DNA of 6,039 bases, from positions 1 through 6,039 of the forward strand of contig JACRCB010000094.1 of NCBI GenBank assembly GCA_016219165.1, in the 5' to 3' direction. Below are positions 1 through 5,847 of this stretch, piece after piece. This stretch comes from Deltaproteobacteria bacterium. GTDB lineage: Bacteria > Desulfobacterota > GWC2-55-46 > DRQE01. The translations under genes and the position numbers were made by a program. Numbering within the stretch: the stretch's first letter is position 1; each line of letters starts with the position of its first letter. The notes under the pieces were generated by a model. That model had not been told where the DNA came from and did no database searches. It was given only the letters and a program-made list of their open reading frames with translations.

Positions 1-2
1 AT

Positions 3-500
3 TTCAACGCAAAGCTCGGAACCCCGGAGGGCGCCCTTTTCGAAGGCTCTCCGGCAATCAACCTCGGGATATTTAATGCGGGGGTCGACAGTAAAACAAG
101 CGACGGGGACGGGCGGACTGACTTCAATATCATGGACCTGATAGTCGGTAAAACTCTGCCAGGCAACCTCGGAAGGGTCCATGTGGGTGTCTACCAGGGC
201 AACAAAGATACGCTTATGGATAAGAACGGCAAAAAGGAAAACAAAGGCTTCATGATAGGCTATGACAAAGGCTTCATGCCAGCAAAGGATGCCGCGGGAG
301 AATACAACAAATGGGTTGTAGCCGCGGATTATGCGAGCGGGGATAACGCGATAGGCGGCGGCGGCATAGGGGTATACTACTACTTCACGAGGAGTATAAG
401 CCTCTTGGCCGGGCCTGTCTGGTTCAACGAGCCCGTGCTCGTAACGGGCAATCCGGACGCAAAGTGGGTGTGGACGACGCAGCTCGACATAAATTTTTAA
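3..500 (+). CDS. Outer-membrane beta-barrel protein, C-terminal part (5' truncated)
   Basis: The frame is open from the left edge to a TAA at 498-500, giving 165 visible residues; the true start lies outside the window, and the ATG at 132 is only an internal Met in the same open frame. The sequence alternates polar and hydrophobic/aromatic residues in short stretches (for example GRVHVGVYQG, KWVVAADYAS, IGVYYYFTRSISLLAGPVWF) separated by Gly/Asp/Asn/Lys-rich turns, as in outer-membrane beta-barrels. It ends with a strand TTQLDINF whose last residue is Phe, the classical C-terminal BAM recognition feature. I do not recognise a specific family. It lies 45 bp upstream of glnB with no visible terminator between them, so it may be co-transcribed with the ammonium uptake genes and could provide outer-membrane passage or an envelope role under nitrogen limitation (inference). 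No substrate can be assigned. Confidence 0.75.
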   Translation, partial: FNAKLGTPEGALFEGSPAINLGIFNAGVDSKTSDGDGRTDFNIMDLIVGKTLPGNLGRVHVGVYQGNKDTLMDKNGKKENKGFMIGYDKGFMPAKDAAGEYNKWVVAADYASGDNAIGGGGIGVYYYFTRSISLLAGPVWFNEPVLVTGNPDAKWVWTTQLDINF

Positions 501-545
501 CCAACTTTTAACCGTGAAGCGAAGACTTTTTCCGAGGGGAAGAAT

Positions 546-884
546 ATGAAGAAAATAGAGGCAATAATAAAACCCTTCAAACTCGACGACGTCAAGAAGG
601 CCCTGCAGGATATGAACATCGAGGGCATGACCGTTACGGAGGTCAAGGGGTTCGGAAGGCAGAAAGGGCATACGGAACTCTACAGGGGCGCGGAGTACAC
701 GGTGGATTTCCTGCCGAAGGTGAAGATAGAGATAGTAACCACGGAGGAGATGGTGGGGAAGGTCGTGGACGCAATCGCCTCTTCGGCGAAGACCGGCAAG
801 ATAGGCGACGGGAAGATATTCGTCCTGCCAGTAGAAGAGACCGTGAGGATAAGGACCGGCGAGAGGGGGAAAGAGGCGCTGTGA
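546..884 (+). CDS. glnB: Nitrogen regulatory protein P-II (GlnB/GlnK type)
   Basis: This 112-residue protein has the normal PII length and closely follows the enteric GlnB sequence. The N-terminal strand MKKIEAIIKPFKLDDV is followed by the T-loop region, with VKGFGRQKGHTELYRGAEY at residues 33-51. YRGAEY (46-51) matches the PII uridylylation signature, with Tyr51 as the expected UMP-accepting residue. The C-terminal signature TGKIGDGKIFVLPVEE (83-98) carries nucleotide-binding residues, and the RIRTGE segment follows. PII trimers sense ATP/ADP and 2-oxoglutarate and control ammonium transport and glutamine synthetase activity. A GAGGGG Shine-Dalgarno sequence sits about 6 bp before the ATG. 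Because amt follows after 41 bp, this copy probably acts mainly as a GlnK-like regulator of the transporter; the glnB versus glnK name cannot be settled from sequence alone. No sigma54 -24/-12 element is visible in the 45 bp upstream, so the operon promoter probably lies before the upstream gene. Confidence 0.96.
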   Translation: MKKIEAIIKPFKLDDVKKALQDMNIEGMTVTEVKGFGRQKGHTELYRGAEYTVDFLPKVKIEIVTTEEMVGKVVDAIASSAKTGKIGDGKIFVLPVEETVRIRTGERGKEAL

Positions 885-914
885 CAAAAGAAACGCATAA
901 ACAAGGTTTTTTAC

Positions 915-919
915 GGAGG
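915..919 (+). promoter_or_regulatory. Shine-Dalgarno sequence that fixes the amt start
   Basis: A consensus GGAGG lies 6 bp upstream of the ATG at 926. The protein from 926 begins directly with a Lys-Lys n-region and a clean signal peptide, whereas the in-frame GTG at 881 would add 15 polar residues and overlap the glnB stop codon. The RBS and the signal peptide both support 926. Confidence 0.85.
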
Positions 920-925
920 ATAAAG

Positions 926-2491
926 ATGTTTAAGAAAATCTTATCAGCGATGATGCTAATAGCATGTCTTTCGATGCCGGTTGCGGCTCTGGCGGACGGG
1001 GCCGTATCAGACCCCTCGGGAGCCTCCACGGGAGGGACCGCGGACGTCATCGGCGCAACCCCCAACGCCCCTACGGCAGAGGACATGAAAAACCTCGGCC
1101 CGCAGGAACCGCTTGCATTGAAGCTGGCTGACGTGGTCGGGCATAACAGAATCGCCATAAACATAGTATGGACCCTTGTCTGCGGATTCCTTGTCATGTT
1201 CATGCAGGCGGGGTTTGCCCTTGCCGAGACGGGCTTTACACGGGCAAAGAACGCGGGCCATACCATGGCGATGAACTTCATGATATACGCCCTGGGCATG
1301 CTCGGCTACTGGATATGCGGGTTCGCCCTCCAGATGGGAGGGGTGGGAGGGGTCGCCACCCTCGGCGGAGGGGGAGCCCTCAACAACGAATTCACGGTGC
1401 ACCTTCTGGGGAAAGACTTCGGCCTTTTCGGGACAAAGGGGTTTTTCCTTTCCGGCATGACCTATGACGCCGTGATATTCACTGTATTTCTTTTTCAGAT
1501 GGTCTTCATGGATACGACCGCAACCATCCCCACGGGCGCGATGGCGGAACGCTGGACGTTCAAGACGTTCATGGTCTACGGGTTCTTCATCTCCATGTTC
1601 ACGTATCCGCTCTATGCGAACTGGGTATGGGGCGGGGGGTGGCTCTCGCAGCTCGGCAAGAACTTCGGACTGGGACACGGCACCCTCGATTTTGCGGGCT
1701 CCTCGGTCGTCCATATGACAGGCGGGGTTGCAGCGCTCGCCGGGGCCATAATCCTCGGGCCGAGACTCGGCAAATACGGGAAAGACGGGAAACCACACGC
1801 CATACCCGGCCATCATATACCCATGGCGCTAACCGGCTGCTTTATCCTCGCATTCGGCTGGTTCGGTTTTAACGCGGGCTCGTCTCTTGCGGGCGGGGAT
1901 TTAAGGATAGGGGTGATTGCGACGAATACGATGCTCGCCTCGGCGGCCGGCGCATTTTCCGCATTGGTCTATATGTGGATATTCTACGGCAAGCCCGATA
2001 TCGCGATAGCCGCCAACGGATTACTGGCCGGGCTTGTCGCCATCACGGCGCCCTGCGCGTTCGTCAATTCCGTGTCCGCGGTGATTATCGGCGGGGTCGC
2101 GGGGGTTATCCTTTGCATAAGCATATTCTTCCTTGAGCGCACGCTTAAGGTAGACGACCCGGTAGGAGCGATATCTGTGCACGGCACAAACGGGGCGTGG
2201 GGGCTGTTATCGCTGGGGCTTTTCGCGGACGGCACTTACGGCGACGGCCTGAACGGCGTTGCCGGCGCGGTAAAGGGGCTTTTTTACGGCGACGCCTCCC
2301 AGTTCGCGGCCCAGGTTTCAGGGGTTATAACCAACTTTGTCTTTGTCTTTGTCTTGATGTATGTGTTTTTTACGATACTCAATAAGATTACGCCCATGAG
2401 GGTTTCGGAAGAGTTGGAGATAGACGGCCTCGACGAACACGAGGTGGCCGTGAGCGCGTATCCGGACTTCACGATACATAAAACGCCGTAA
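926..2491 (+). CDS. amt: Ammonium transporter (Amt/MEP/Rh family) with signal peptide
   Basis: This 521-residue inner-membrane protein forms the trimeric channel that takes up ammonium. Residues 1-23 form a Sec signal peptide (Lys3-Lys4, hydrophobic core, predicted cut after ALA at 23), as in enteric AmtB. A Gly/Ser/Thr/Pro-rich stretch (about 24-65) precedes the first membrane helix (about 77-100), which ends in the QAGFALAETGFTRAKNA motif typical of many Amt proteins. The family signature starts at Asp255 (DFAGSSVVHMTGG) and runs to the GPRLGKYG segment; Asp255 corresponds to the structural Asp160 of E. coli AmtB. The twin pore histidines are present as His263 and His419. Eleven membrane helices are expected. 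The cytoplasmic tail (about 487-521) keeps RVSEELEIDGLDEHE followed by AY, resembling the conserved tail that couples the subunits and docks GlnK. It lies 41 bp after glnB, supporting joint expression and PII control. The N-terminal periplasmic extension is longer than in E. coli AmtB. Confidence 0.96.
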   Translation: MFKKILSAMMLIACLSMPVAALADGAVSDPSGASTGGTADVIGATPNAPTAEDMKNLGPQEPLALKLADVVGHNRIAINIVWTLVCGFLVMFMQAGFALAETGFTRAKNAGHTMAMNFMIYALGMLGYWICGFALQMGGVGGVATLGGGGALNNEFTVHLLGKDFGLFGTKGFFLSGMTYDAVIFTVFLFQMVFMDTTATIPTGAMAERWTFKTFMVYGFFISMFTYPLYANWVWGGGWLSQLGKNFGLGHGTLDFAGSSVVHMTGGVAALAGAIILGPRLGKYGKDGKPHAIPGHHIPMALTGCFILAFGWFGFNAGSSLAGGDLRIGVIATNTMLASAAGAFSALVYMWIFYGKPDIAIAANGLLAGLVAITAPCAFVNSVSAVIIGGVAGVILCISIFFLERTLKVDDPVGAISVHGTNGAWGLLSLGLFADGTYGDGLNGVAGAVKGLFYGDASQFAAQVSGVITNFVFVFVLMYVFFTILNKITPMRVSEELEIDGLDEHEVAVSAYPDFTIHKTP

Positions 2492-2499
2492 TCTCAAGG

Positions 2500-2530
2500 G
2501 TTGCAATCGGGGTCTGAAAAAAAGGGAGGG
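2500..2530 (+). repeat. Direct repeat, copy 1 (31 bp, after amt)
   Basis: The segment begins GTTGCAATCGGGG and continues into an A-rich then G-rich stretch. It matches the copy at 2570-2600 at 27 of 31 positions by eye, with the first 13 bases identical. It starts 9 bp after the amt stop codon. Confidence 0.8.
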
Positions 2531-2565
2531 GGGAGTACTTATGATCGATAAGACCGCCCCCCGCC
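2525..2565 (-). terminator. Intrinsic terminator, minus strand (after thiE)
   Basis: An imperfect 18-bp stem pairs 2525-2542 with 2548-2565 around a 5-nt loop (2543-2547). It contains a run of six G-C pairs and a closing CTTAT/ATAAG stem, with four mismatched positions. Read on the minus strand the stem is followed after one C by seven consecutive T residues (complement of A2517-A2523), the classic factor-independent terminator layout. On the plus strand no T-run follows, so it should act mainly on thiE transcripts that pass the first hairpin. Confidence 0.6.
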
Positions 2566-2569
2566 ACCC

Positions 2570-2600
2570 GTTGCAATCGGGGCCGGAAATAAAGGGGGGG
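2570..2600 (+). repeat. Direct repeat, copy 2 (31 bp, before thiE end)
   Basis: Second copy of the 31-bp repeat, offset exactly 70 bp from copy 1 and carrying four substitutions. Its A/G-rich 3' end (2591-2600) forms the left arm of the plus-strand terminator hairpin. Confidence 0.8.
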
Positions 2601-2618
2601 TAAGATTCCCCTCCCTTT
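2591..2618 (+). terminator. Intrinsic terminator, plus strand (after amt)
   Basis: AAAGGGGGGG (2591-2600) pairs with CCCTCCCTTT-type sequence at 2609-2618 over 10 bp, including one G-U pair, around an 8-nt loop. CTTTTATT (2619-2626) follows on the plus strand, consistent with an intrinsic terminator of the glnB-amt transcript. On the minus strand the trailing sequence is only ATTTCC, a weaker tail, so any effect on thiE is probably partial. The last bases of the tail overlap the thiE stop codon. Confidence 0.65.
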
Positions 2619-2621
2619 CTT

Positions 2622-3272
2622 TTATTGCCCGTGGCACAACCTGCCTATAAGGTCTTTGACCTTTTTTTCCACATCCCCTGCCCTCAACACCCCGGATATA
2701 ACGGCAGCGCCGTCGGCGCCGGTTCGAACGACCTTCAATATGTTTTTTCCGGTTATTCCGCCTATGGCGACAACCGGGACCGTCACGGACATCTTTACAT
2801 CCTTAAGCCTTTCGAGCCCCACGACCCTTCTCGCATCCGTTTTTGTATCCGTGGGGAATACCGGGCCGAACGATATGTAGTCGATTGAGCCTTCCTTGAA
2901 AAATTCCTCGGCCTTCCTCGCCTCTTTCATGGTGTGGGTGGAAAGGCCTATTATCCTTCTTTTGCCGAGAAGCCTTCTAACGGCGTCAACCGGTATATCC
3001 TCCTGGCCGAGATGGACCCCGTCGGCGCCGGAAAGGAGCGCGATATCGGCCCTGTCGTTTACAATGAAGAGCACGTTACGGCGCGACGTCAAAGTCCTAA
3101 GCGTCCTCGCATAACCGAGAAATTCGCCGGAAGGCACGGACTTCGCCCTGAGTTGAACCACCCTTGCCCCGCCCCTTATAATATCCAAAGTGGTCTTTTC
3201 CATGGCGTCCGCCTTTACGAAGGATGCGTCTATCACCGGATACAGGCGGATTATTTTCTCAAGCCTTCCCAT
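2622..3272 (-). CDS. thiE: Thiamine-phosphate synthase ThiE
   Basis: This 216-residue TIM-barrel enzyme joins HMP pyrophosphate and thiazole phosphate into thiamine monophosphate. Family landmarks in order are: LYPVID (10-15), VVQLRAKS (38-45) with the substrate-binding QxRxK pattern, VNDRADIAL (71-79), GADGVHLGQEDIP (82-94) with Mg/pyrophosphate-binding acidic residues, GLSTHTMKEA (109-118), DYISFGPVFPTDTKTDA (131-147), VVAIGGITGKN (167-177) and GADGAAVISGVLRA (185-198). The length fits the family. The ATG at 3272 is chosen because a GAGAGAGG sequence lies 8 bp upstream, the protein then starts just before the first conserved strand, and it leaves 111 bp for promoters facing the helicase gene. 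In-frame alternatives upstream are ATGs at 3293, 3290 and 3335 and a TTG at 3344. No other thiamine genes are adjacent, and no TPP riboswitch (THI-box CTGAGA element) is visible upstream. Confidence 0.94.
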   Translation of the reverse strand: MGRLEKIIRLYPVIDASFVKADAMEKTTLDIIRGGARVVQLRAKSVPSGEFLGYARTLRTLTSRRNVLFIVNDRADIALLSGADGVHLGQEDIPVDAVRRLLGKRRIIGLSTHTMKEARKAEEFFKEGSIDYISFGPVFPTDTKTDARRVVGLERLKDVKMSVTVPVVAIGGITGKNILKVVRTGADGAAVISGVLRAGDVEKKVKDLIGRLCHGQ

Positions 3273-3383
3273 TTTAAGTGCCTCTCTCATCATAACAGGG
3301 AGCCCGTGCGGCGGCAATAGGAAGAAATTCCTCATTGCCTGCAAAACCCCTTTATGATAAATTTAAGACTTGAAGGCGCTGTT
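3273..3383. promoter_or_regulatory. Divergent thiE / helicase promoter region
   Basis: The 111 bp between the two chosen start codons must hold promoters for both genes. On the plus strand TATGAT (3353-3358), five of six to the -10 consensus, would start transcription near 3365, leaving room for the GAAGG ribosome site at 3372-3376. No good -35 is seen at the ideal distance. On the minus strand TATCAT (3359-3354) overlaps the same bases as a possible thiE -10. A second minus-strand candidate, TTGCCG (3317-3312), N17, TATGAT (3294-3289), has better spacing, but its predicted start would fall inside the thiE ribosome site, so it is doubtful. These are matches by eye only. Confidence 0.35.
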
Positions 3384-5552
3384 ATGACTTTTCTAAAAGA
3401 ACTCAACCCCGTACAGAAAGAGGCCGCAACGTTTGAGGGCGGCCCGCTCCTTGTCATCGCCGGCGCGGGAAGCGGCAAGACCCGGGTCCTTACGTCCCGG
3501 ATAGCATACCTTGTCCTAAAAAAAGGTGTCGCGGCCGAACGCATCCTCTCCGTAACCTTCACAAACAAGGCGGCCGGGGAGATGAGGGAGAGGTTAAGGG
3601 GGCTGCTCGGAAAGGAGGCGGACCGGCTGTGGCTGGGGACATTCCATTCGGTGGGCCTCAGGATACTCAAAAAGGACGGGCGGCTTATAGGCATTGACAG
3701 AGACTTTACGGTCTACGGCGATGACGACCAGTTGAGGCTTGTAAAACTCGTGATGAACGAACTCTCCTTAAGCGATAAGGCGTTCAGCCCGAGAATGATA
3801 CTGTCGAGAATAGACCATGCGAAAAACGAGGGGCTCTATCCGGAAGATATCGCCCGGGGAGGGGACTTTCCTTCCAAGAGGGTGGCGGAGGTCTACTCCC
3901 TGTACCAGAAAAAATTGAGGGAGATGAACGCCATGGATTTCGGGGACCTCATATGCGAGGTCTTACGCCTTTTTAAGAACCACCCGGACGTCCTCGCAAG
4001 ATACAGGGAAAACTTTCGCCACGTGCTCGTCGACGAATATCAGGACACAAACAAGGTTCAGTGCATGCTCGTAAACTCCCTTGCATCGGGATGGCGGAAC
4101 ATCTTTGCCGTCGGGGACCCGGACCAGAGCATCTACGCATGGAGGGGCGCGGACATAAGGAATATCATGGAGTTCGAAAGGGACTGGAAGGGAGCTACCG
4201 TCCTGCGGCTTGAGGAGAATTACCGTTCCACACGCCATATACTCTCCGCCGCTAACTCGCTGATAGAAAAAAACAAGAACCGTTATAAAAAAGAACTCAG
4301 GACCGCGAAAGAGGGCGGCGTGCCGGTAAAATACTTCAGGACCGACAACGAGCACGATGAGGCCGGGGAGGTGATAGGCCATATACGCGGGATAATGGAT
4401 GAGGATACGACTTTCTCTTACAGGGACTTTTCGGTCTTCTACCGCACAAACGCCCAGTCGAGGATACTCGAAGAGCACTTTATGAAAGAGGGCATACCGT
4501 ATACGATAGTGGGGAACGTAAAGTTCTACGAAAGGCAGGAGATTAAGGATGCGCTCGCTTACCTCAAGGTCCTTGTAAACCCCAAAGACATCTTGAGCCT
4601 TAAAAGGATAATAAACGTCCCCCCCAGGGGCATAGGCGCCGCGACACAGGAATCCGTCTCGTATCTCGCCCAACAGGGGGGGATGACCCTTTATGAGGGC
4701 TTCGAGGAGGCTATCAAGAAAGGGGTGATAAAGAAGCCGGAGCAGATAGAATTCTTTAAGGCGTTTAAAAAGGTCAGGGGGGAGTCCCCAACGCTTCCGC
4801 TCCATGAGACGGCGCTTAAATTGCTTGAGGATACGGGTTATATGGGGATGTGGGAGAAGGAAAGAAGCGAGGAGGCGCTCCAGAGAATAGAAAACATCCA
4901 TGAACTCATATCCGCGATAAAGGACTTTGGGGAAGCGAATGTTTCTCCCTCCATCGGAGCCTTCCTCGAACACGTCTCTCTGGTAAGCGACGTAGACCTT
5001 TACGAGGATAAGGACGACCGCGCGACCCTCATGACGCTCCACAGCGCGAAGGGGCTTGAATTCCCGGTTGTGTTCATGGTGGGGATGGAGGAGGGCCTCT
5101 TCCCCCACATAAGGGCCATGGAGAGCGCAAACGAAATCGAGGAGGAAAGAAGGCTCTGCTATGTCGGCATGACCCGGGCCAAGGAATCTCTCTTTTTATT
5201 CTCCGCCGCGAACAGAAGCATTTTCGGGGAAACGAAATTCCGGAGGGTATCGAGGTTTATCGAAGAGATATCGCCGGAGTTCCTGGAGAAAACAGAACAG
5301 GGCGGCGCATACTGCGGAGGGGTTTTTAAAGAGCCCCGTTACACATTCGATGATTCGCAGGTCGGCCCGCCAACAGGACGATGGGACGAACCGTGGAAGG
5401 TCGGGATGAAGGTGTTGCACCCGGACTTCGGCGCGGGCGTCATAAAGGCAAAGGAGGGCCTCGGAGAGAAGACCAAACTCACGGTTTGCTTCCTCCATGG
5501 AGGAACAAAGAAACTCGCGGTCAAATACGCATCCCTCACCGCGGTTTTTTAG
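3384..5552 (+). CDS. uvrD: ATP-dependent DNA helicase, UvrD/PcrA family
   Basis: This 722-residue superfamily 1A 3'-to-5' helicase is expected to act in nucleotide excision repair, replication restart and removal of stalled RNA polymerase or recombinase filaments. All motifs are present: Q-motif LNPVQKEA (7-14), Walker A AGAGSGKT (26-33, Lys32), Ia TFTNKAA (58-64), II VDEYQDT with Asp217-Glu218, III GDPDQSIYAWRG (244-255), IV LEENYRST (276-283), the 2B-domain GIG turn (416-418), V TLHSAKGLEF (551-560) and VI YVGMTRAKE with the arginine finger Arg598. Residues about 671-722 form the Tudor-like C-terminal domain (WKVGMKVLHPDFGAG start), known in PcrA/UvrD to contact RNA polymerase. Length is normal for the family. 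The ATG at 3384 is chosen because GAAGG lies 7 bp before it and homologues start close to the Q-motif; the in-frame ATG at 3354 has no ribosome site and overlaps a -10-like box. Whether pcrA or uvrD is the better name cannot be decided here. No clear terminator follows. Confidence 0.96.
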   Translation: MTFLKELNPVQKEAATFEGGPLLVIAGAGSGKTRVLTSRIAYLVLKKGVAAERILSVTFTNKAAGEMRERLRGLLGKEADRLWLGTFHSVGLRILKKDGRLIGIDRDFTVYGDDDQLRLVKLVMNELSLSDKAFSPRMILSRIDHAKNEGLYPEDIARGGDFPSKRVAEVYSLYQKKLREMNAMDFGDLICEVLRLFKNHPDVLARYRENFRHVLVDEYQDTNKVQCMLVNSLASGWRNIFAVGDPDQSIYAWRGADIRNIMEFERDWKGATVLRLEENYRSTRHILSAANSLIEKNKNRYKKELRTAKEGGVPVKYFRTDNEHDEAGEVIGHIRGIMDEDTTFSYRDFSVFYRTNAQSRILEEHFMKEGIPYTIVGNVKFYERQEIKDALAYLKVLVNPKDILSLKRIINVPPRGIGAATQESVSYLAQQGGMTLYEGFEEAIKKGVIKKPEQIEFFKAFKKVRGESPTLPLHETALKLLEDTGYMGMWEKERSEEALQRIENIHELISAIKDFGEANVSPSIGAFLEHVSLVSDVDLYEDKDDRATLMTLHSAKGLEFPVVFMVGMEEGLFPHIRAMESANEIEEERRLCYVGMTRAKESLFLFSAANRSIFGETKFRRVSRFIEEISPEFLEKTEQGGAYCGGVFKEPRYTFDDSQVGPPTGRWDEPWKVGMKVLHPDFGAGVIKAKEGLGEKTKLTVCFLHGGTKKLAVKYASLTAVF

Positions 5553-5569
5553 GCGGCCTTTCTTTGAAC

Positions 5570-5602
5570 GGGTCGCCCGCCAGACCCATCCGCTGGCGAC
5601 CC
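5570..5602. repeat. GC-rich inverted repeat downstream of the helicase
   Basis: GGGTCGCC (5570-5577) is perfectly complementary to GGCGACCC (5595-5602), giving an 8-bp stem around a 17-nt loop. A competing 6-bp stem, CGCCAG (5578-5583) with CTGGCG (5593-5598), uses part of the same arm. It begins 18 bp after the helicase stop codon. No T-run follows on the plus strand, so it is not a standard intrinsic terminator. It may be the first part of the repeat-like element that continues to about 5692. Confidence 0.6.
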
Positions 5603-5625
5603 ACCATGCGGAAGGGTGCCCGGCC

Positions 5626-5692
5626 AGCAAGAGCCTGCCCTGAACCATGTGTCGAACCTTGTGCGGAACTTGTTTCAGCATCGTTTCGGCAT
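5626..5692. repeat. Probable degenerate dispersed intergenic repeat
   Basis: The stretch is built of related short units. Three consecutive 12-mers begin GAACCATGTGTC (5642), GAACCTTGTGCG (5654) and GAACTTGTTTCA (5666), and GTTTCAGCAT (5672-5681) recurs as GTTTCGGCAT (5683-5692) with one change. TGCGGAACTTGTTTCAGCA (5662-5680) folds into a small hairpin with one mismatch. Its conceptual reading AELVSASF on the plus strand and AETSSAQGS on the minus strand recalls widespread intergenic repeats of the CTGAAACAAGTTCAG type, whose translations are often misannotated as small proteins. That resemblance is from memory; the copy number in this genome is unknown. No believable gene is seen in 5553-5847. 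Confidence 0.5.
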
Positions 5693-5760
5693 TGTTTTTG
5701 GTTTACCCATTCCTGCAAATCCGGCGCCTGTTATTTTCTTACCCTCCAGTTATAAATATC

Positions 5761-5776
5761 CTACCCAATCGGGTAG
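5761..5776. promoter_or_regulatory. Palindrome upstream of promoter (operator candidate)
   Basis: CTACCC (5761-5766) and GGGTAG (5771-5776) form a perfect 6-bp inverted repeat around AATC. It ends 7 bp before the -35 box of the promoter at 5784-5812, a normal place for an activator or repressor site. I cannot assign a regulator family. It has no following T-run adequate for a terminator. Confidence 0.45.
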
Positions 5777-5783
5777 ATTATTC

Positions 5784-5812
5784 TTGACATATTAAGTTAT
5801 ATATGTTACAGT
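5784..5812 (+). promoter_or_regulatory. Sigma70-type promoter for the secreted-protein gene
   Basis: A perfect -35 box TTGACA (5784-5789) is followed after exactly 17 bp by TACAGT (5807-5812), four of six to the -10 consensus. The spacer is strongly AT-rich, unlike the GC-rich surroundings. Transcription would begin near 5819, giving a leader of about 29 nt with the ribosome site AAGGAAG (5836-5842) before the ATG at 5848. Inside the promoter, TGACATAT (5785-5792) and ATATGTTA (5801-5808) are inverted copies with one mismatch. Confidence 0.6.
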
Positions 5813-5847
5813 TTGCCCGGATTGGCCCTCTCCAAAAGGAAGCCTCT

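Noticed and set aside
501..545. Sigma54 promoter before glnB
   Set aside because: No GG-N10-GC pattern with TGGCAC/TTGC character is visible in the gap.
881..925. GTG start at 881 for the ammonium transporter, overlapping the glnB stop
   Set aside because: It adds 15 polar, basic residues before a signal peptide that already has its own n-region, and the consensus GGAGG at 915-919 points to the ATG at 926.
643..1816. Long minus-strand frames at 643-1299, 680-904 and 1007-1816
   Set aside because: They lie opposite the clear glnB and amt genes, have low-complexity Pro/Arg/Ser composition and no recognisable domain; they are coding shadows.
2500..2600. Possible CRISPR array
   Set aside because: There are only two imperfect copies, the intervening sequence is itself a hairpin, and no cas gene is present.
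2625..3320. Plus-strand frames opposite thiE (2625-2888, 2656-2880, 2896-3114, 2934-3320)
   Set aside because: They are antisense shadows of a well-conserved enzyme without ribosome sites or domains.
3354..3383. ATG at 3354 as the helicase start
   Set aside because: No ribosome site precedes it, and the 10 extra residues are not typical of UvrD/PcrA; the ATG at 3384 has GAAGG at 7 bp.
3273..3383. TPP riboswitch upstream of thiE
   Set aside because: No THI-box core (CTGAGA and the paired ACCTGA element) is seen, and the leader is too short for a full aptamer.
3963..5108. 381-codon minus-strand frame inside the helicase gene
   Set aside because: It is fully antisense to conserved helicase motifs II to V and shows no domain of its own; high GC third positions explain the open frame.
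5539..5568. Intrinsic terminator at the end of the helicase gene (CCGCGG followed by T6)
   Set aside because: The palindrome has no loop, and the T-run precedes rather than follows the only other pairing (CCGC 5539-5542 with GCGG 5553-5556); it cannot form a proper terminator hairpin.
5381..5755. Small plus-strand frame 5381-5755 and minus-strand frame 5536-5718
   Set aside because: The first begins inside the helicase Tudor domain in another frame, and both run through the repeat-like spacer; the AELVSAS / AETSSAQGS readings look like translated repeat DNA.
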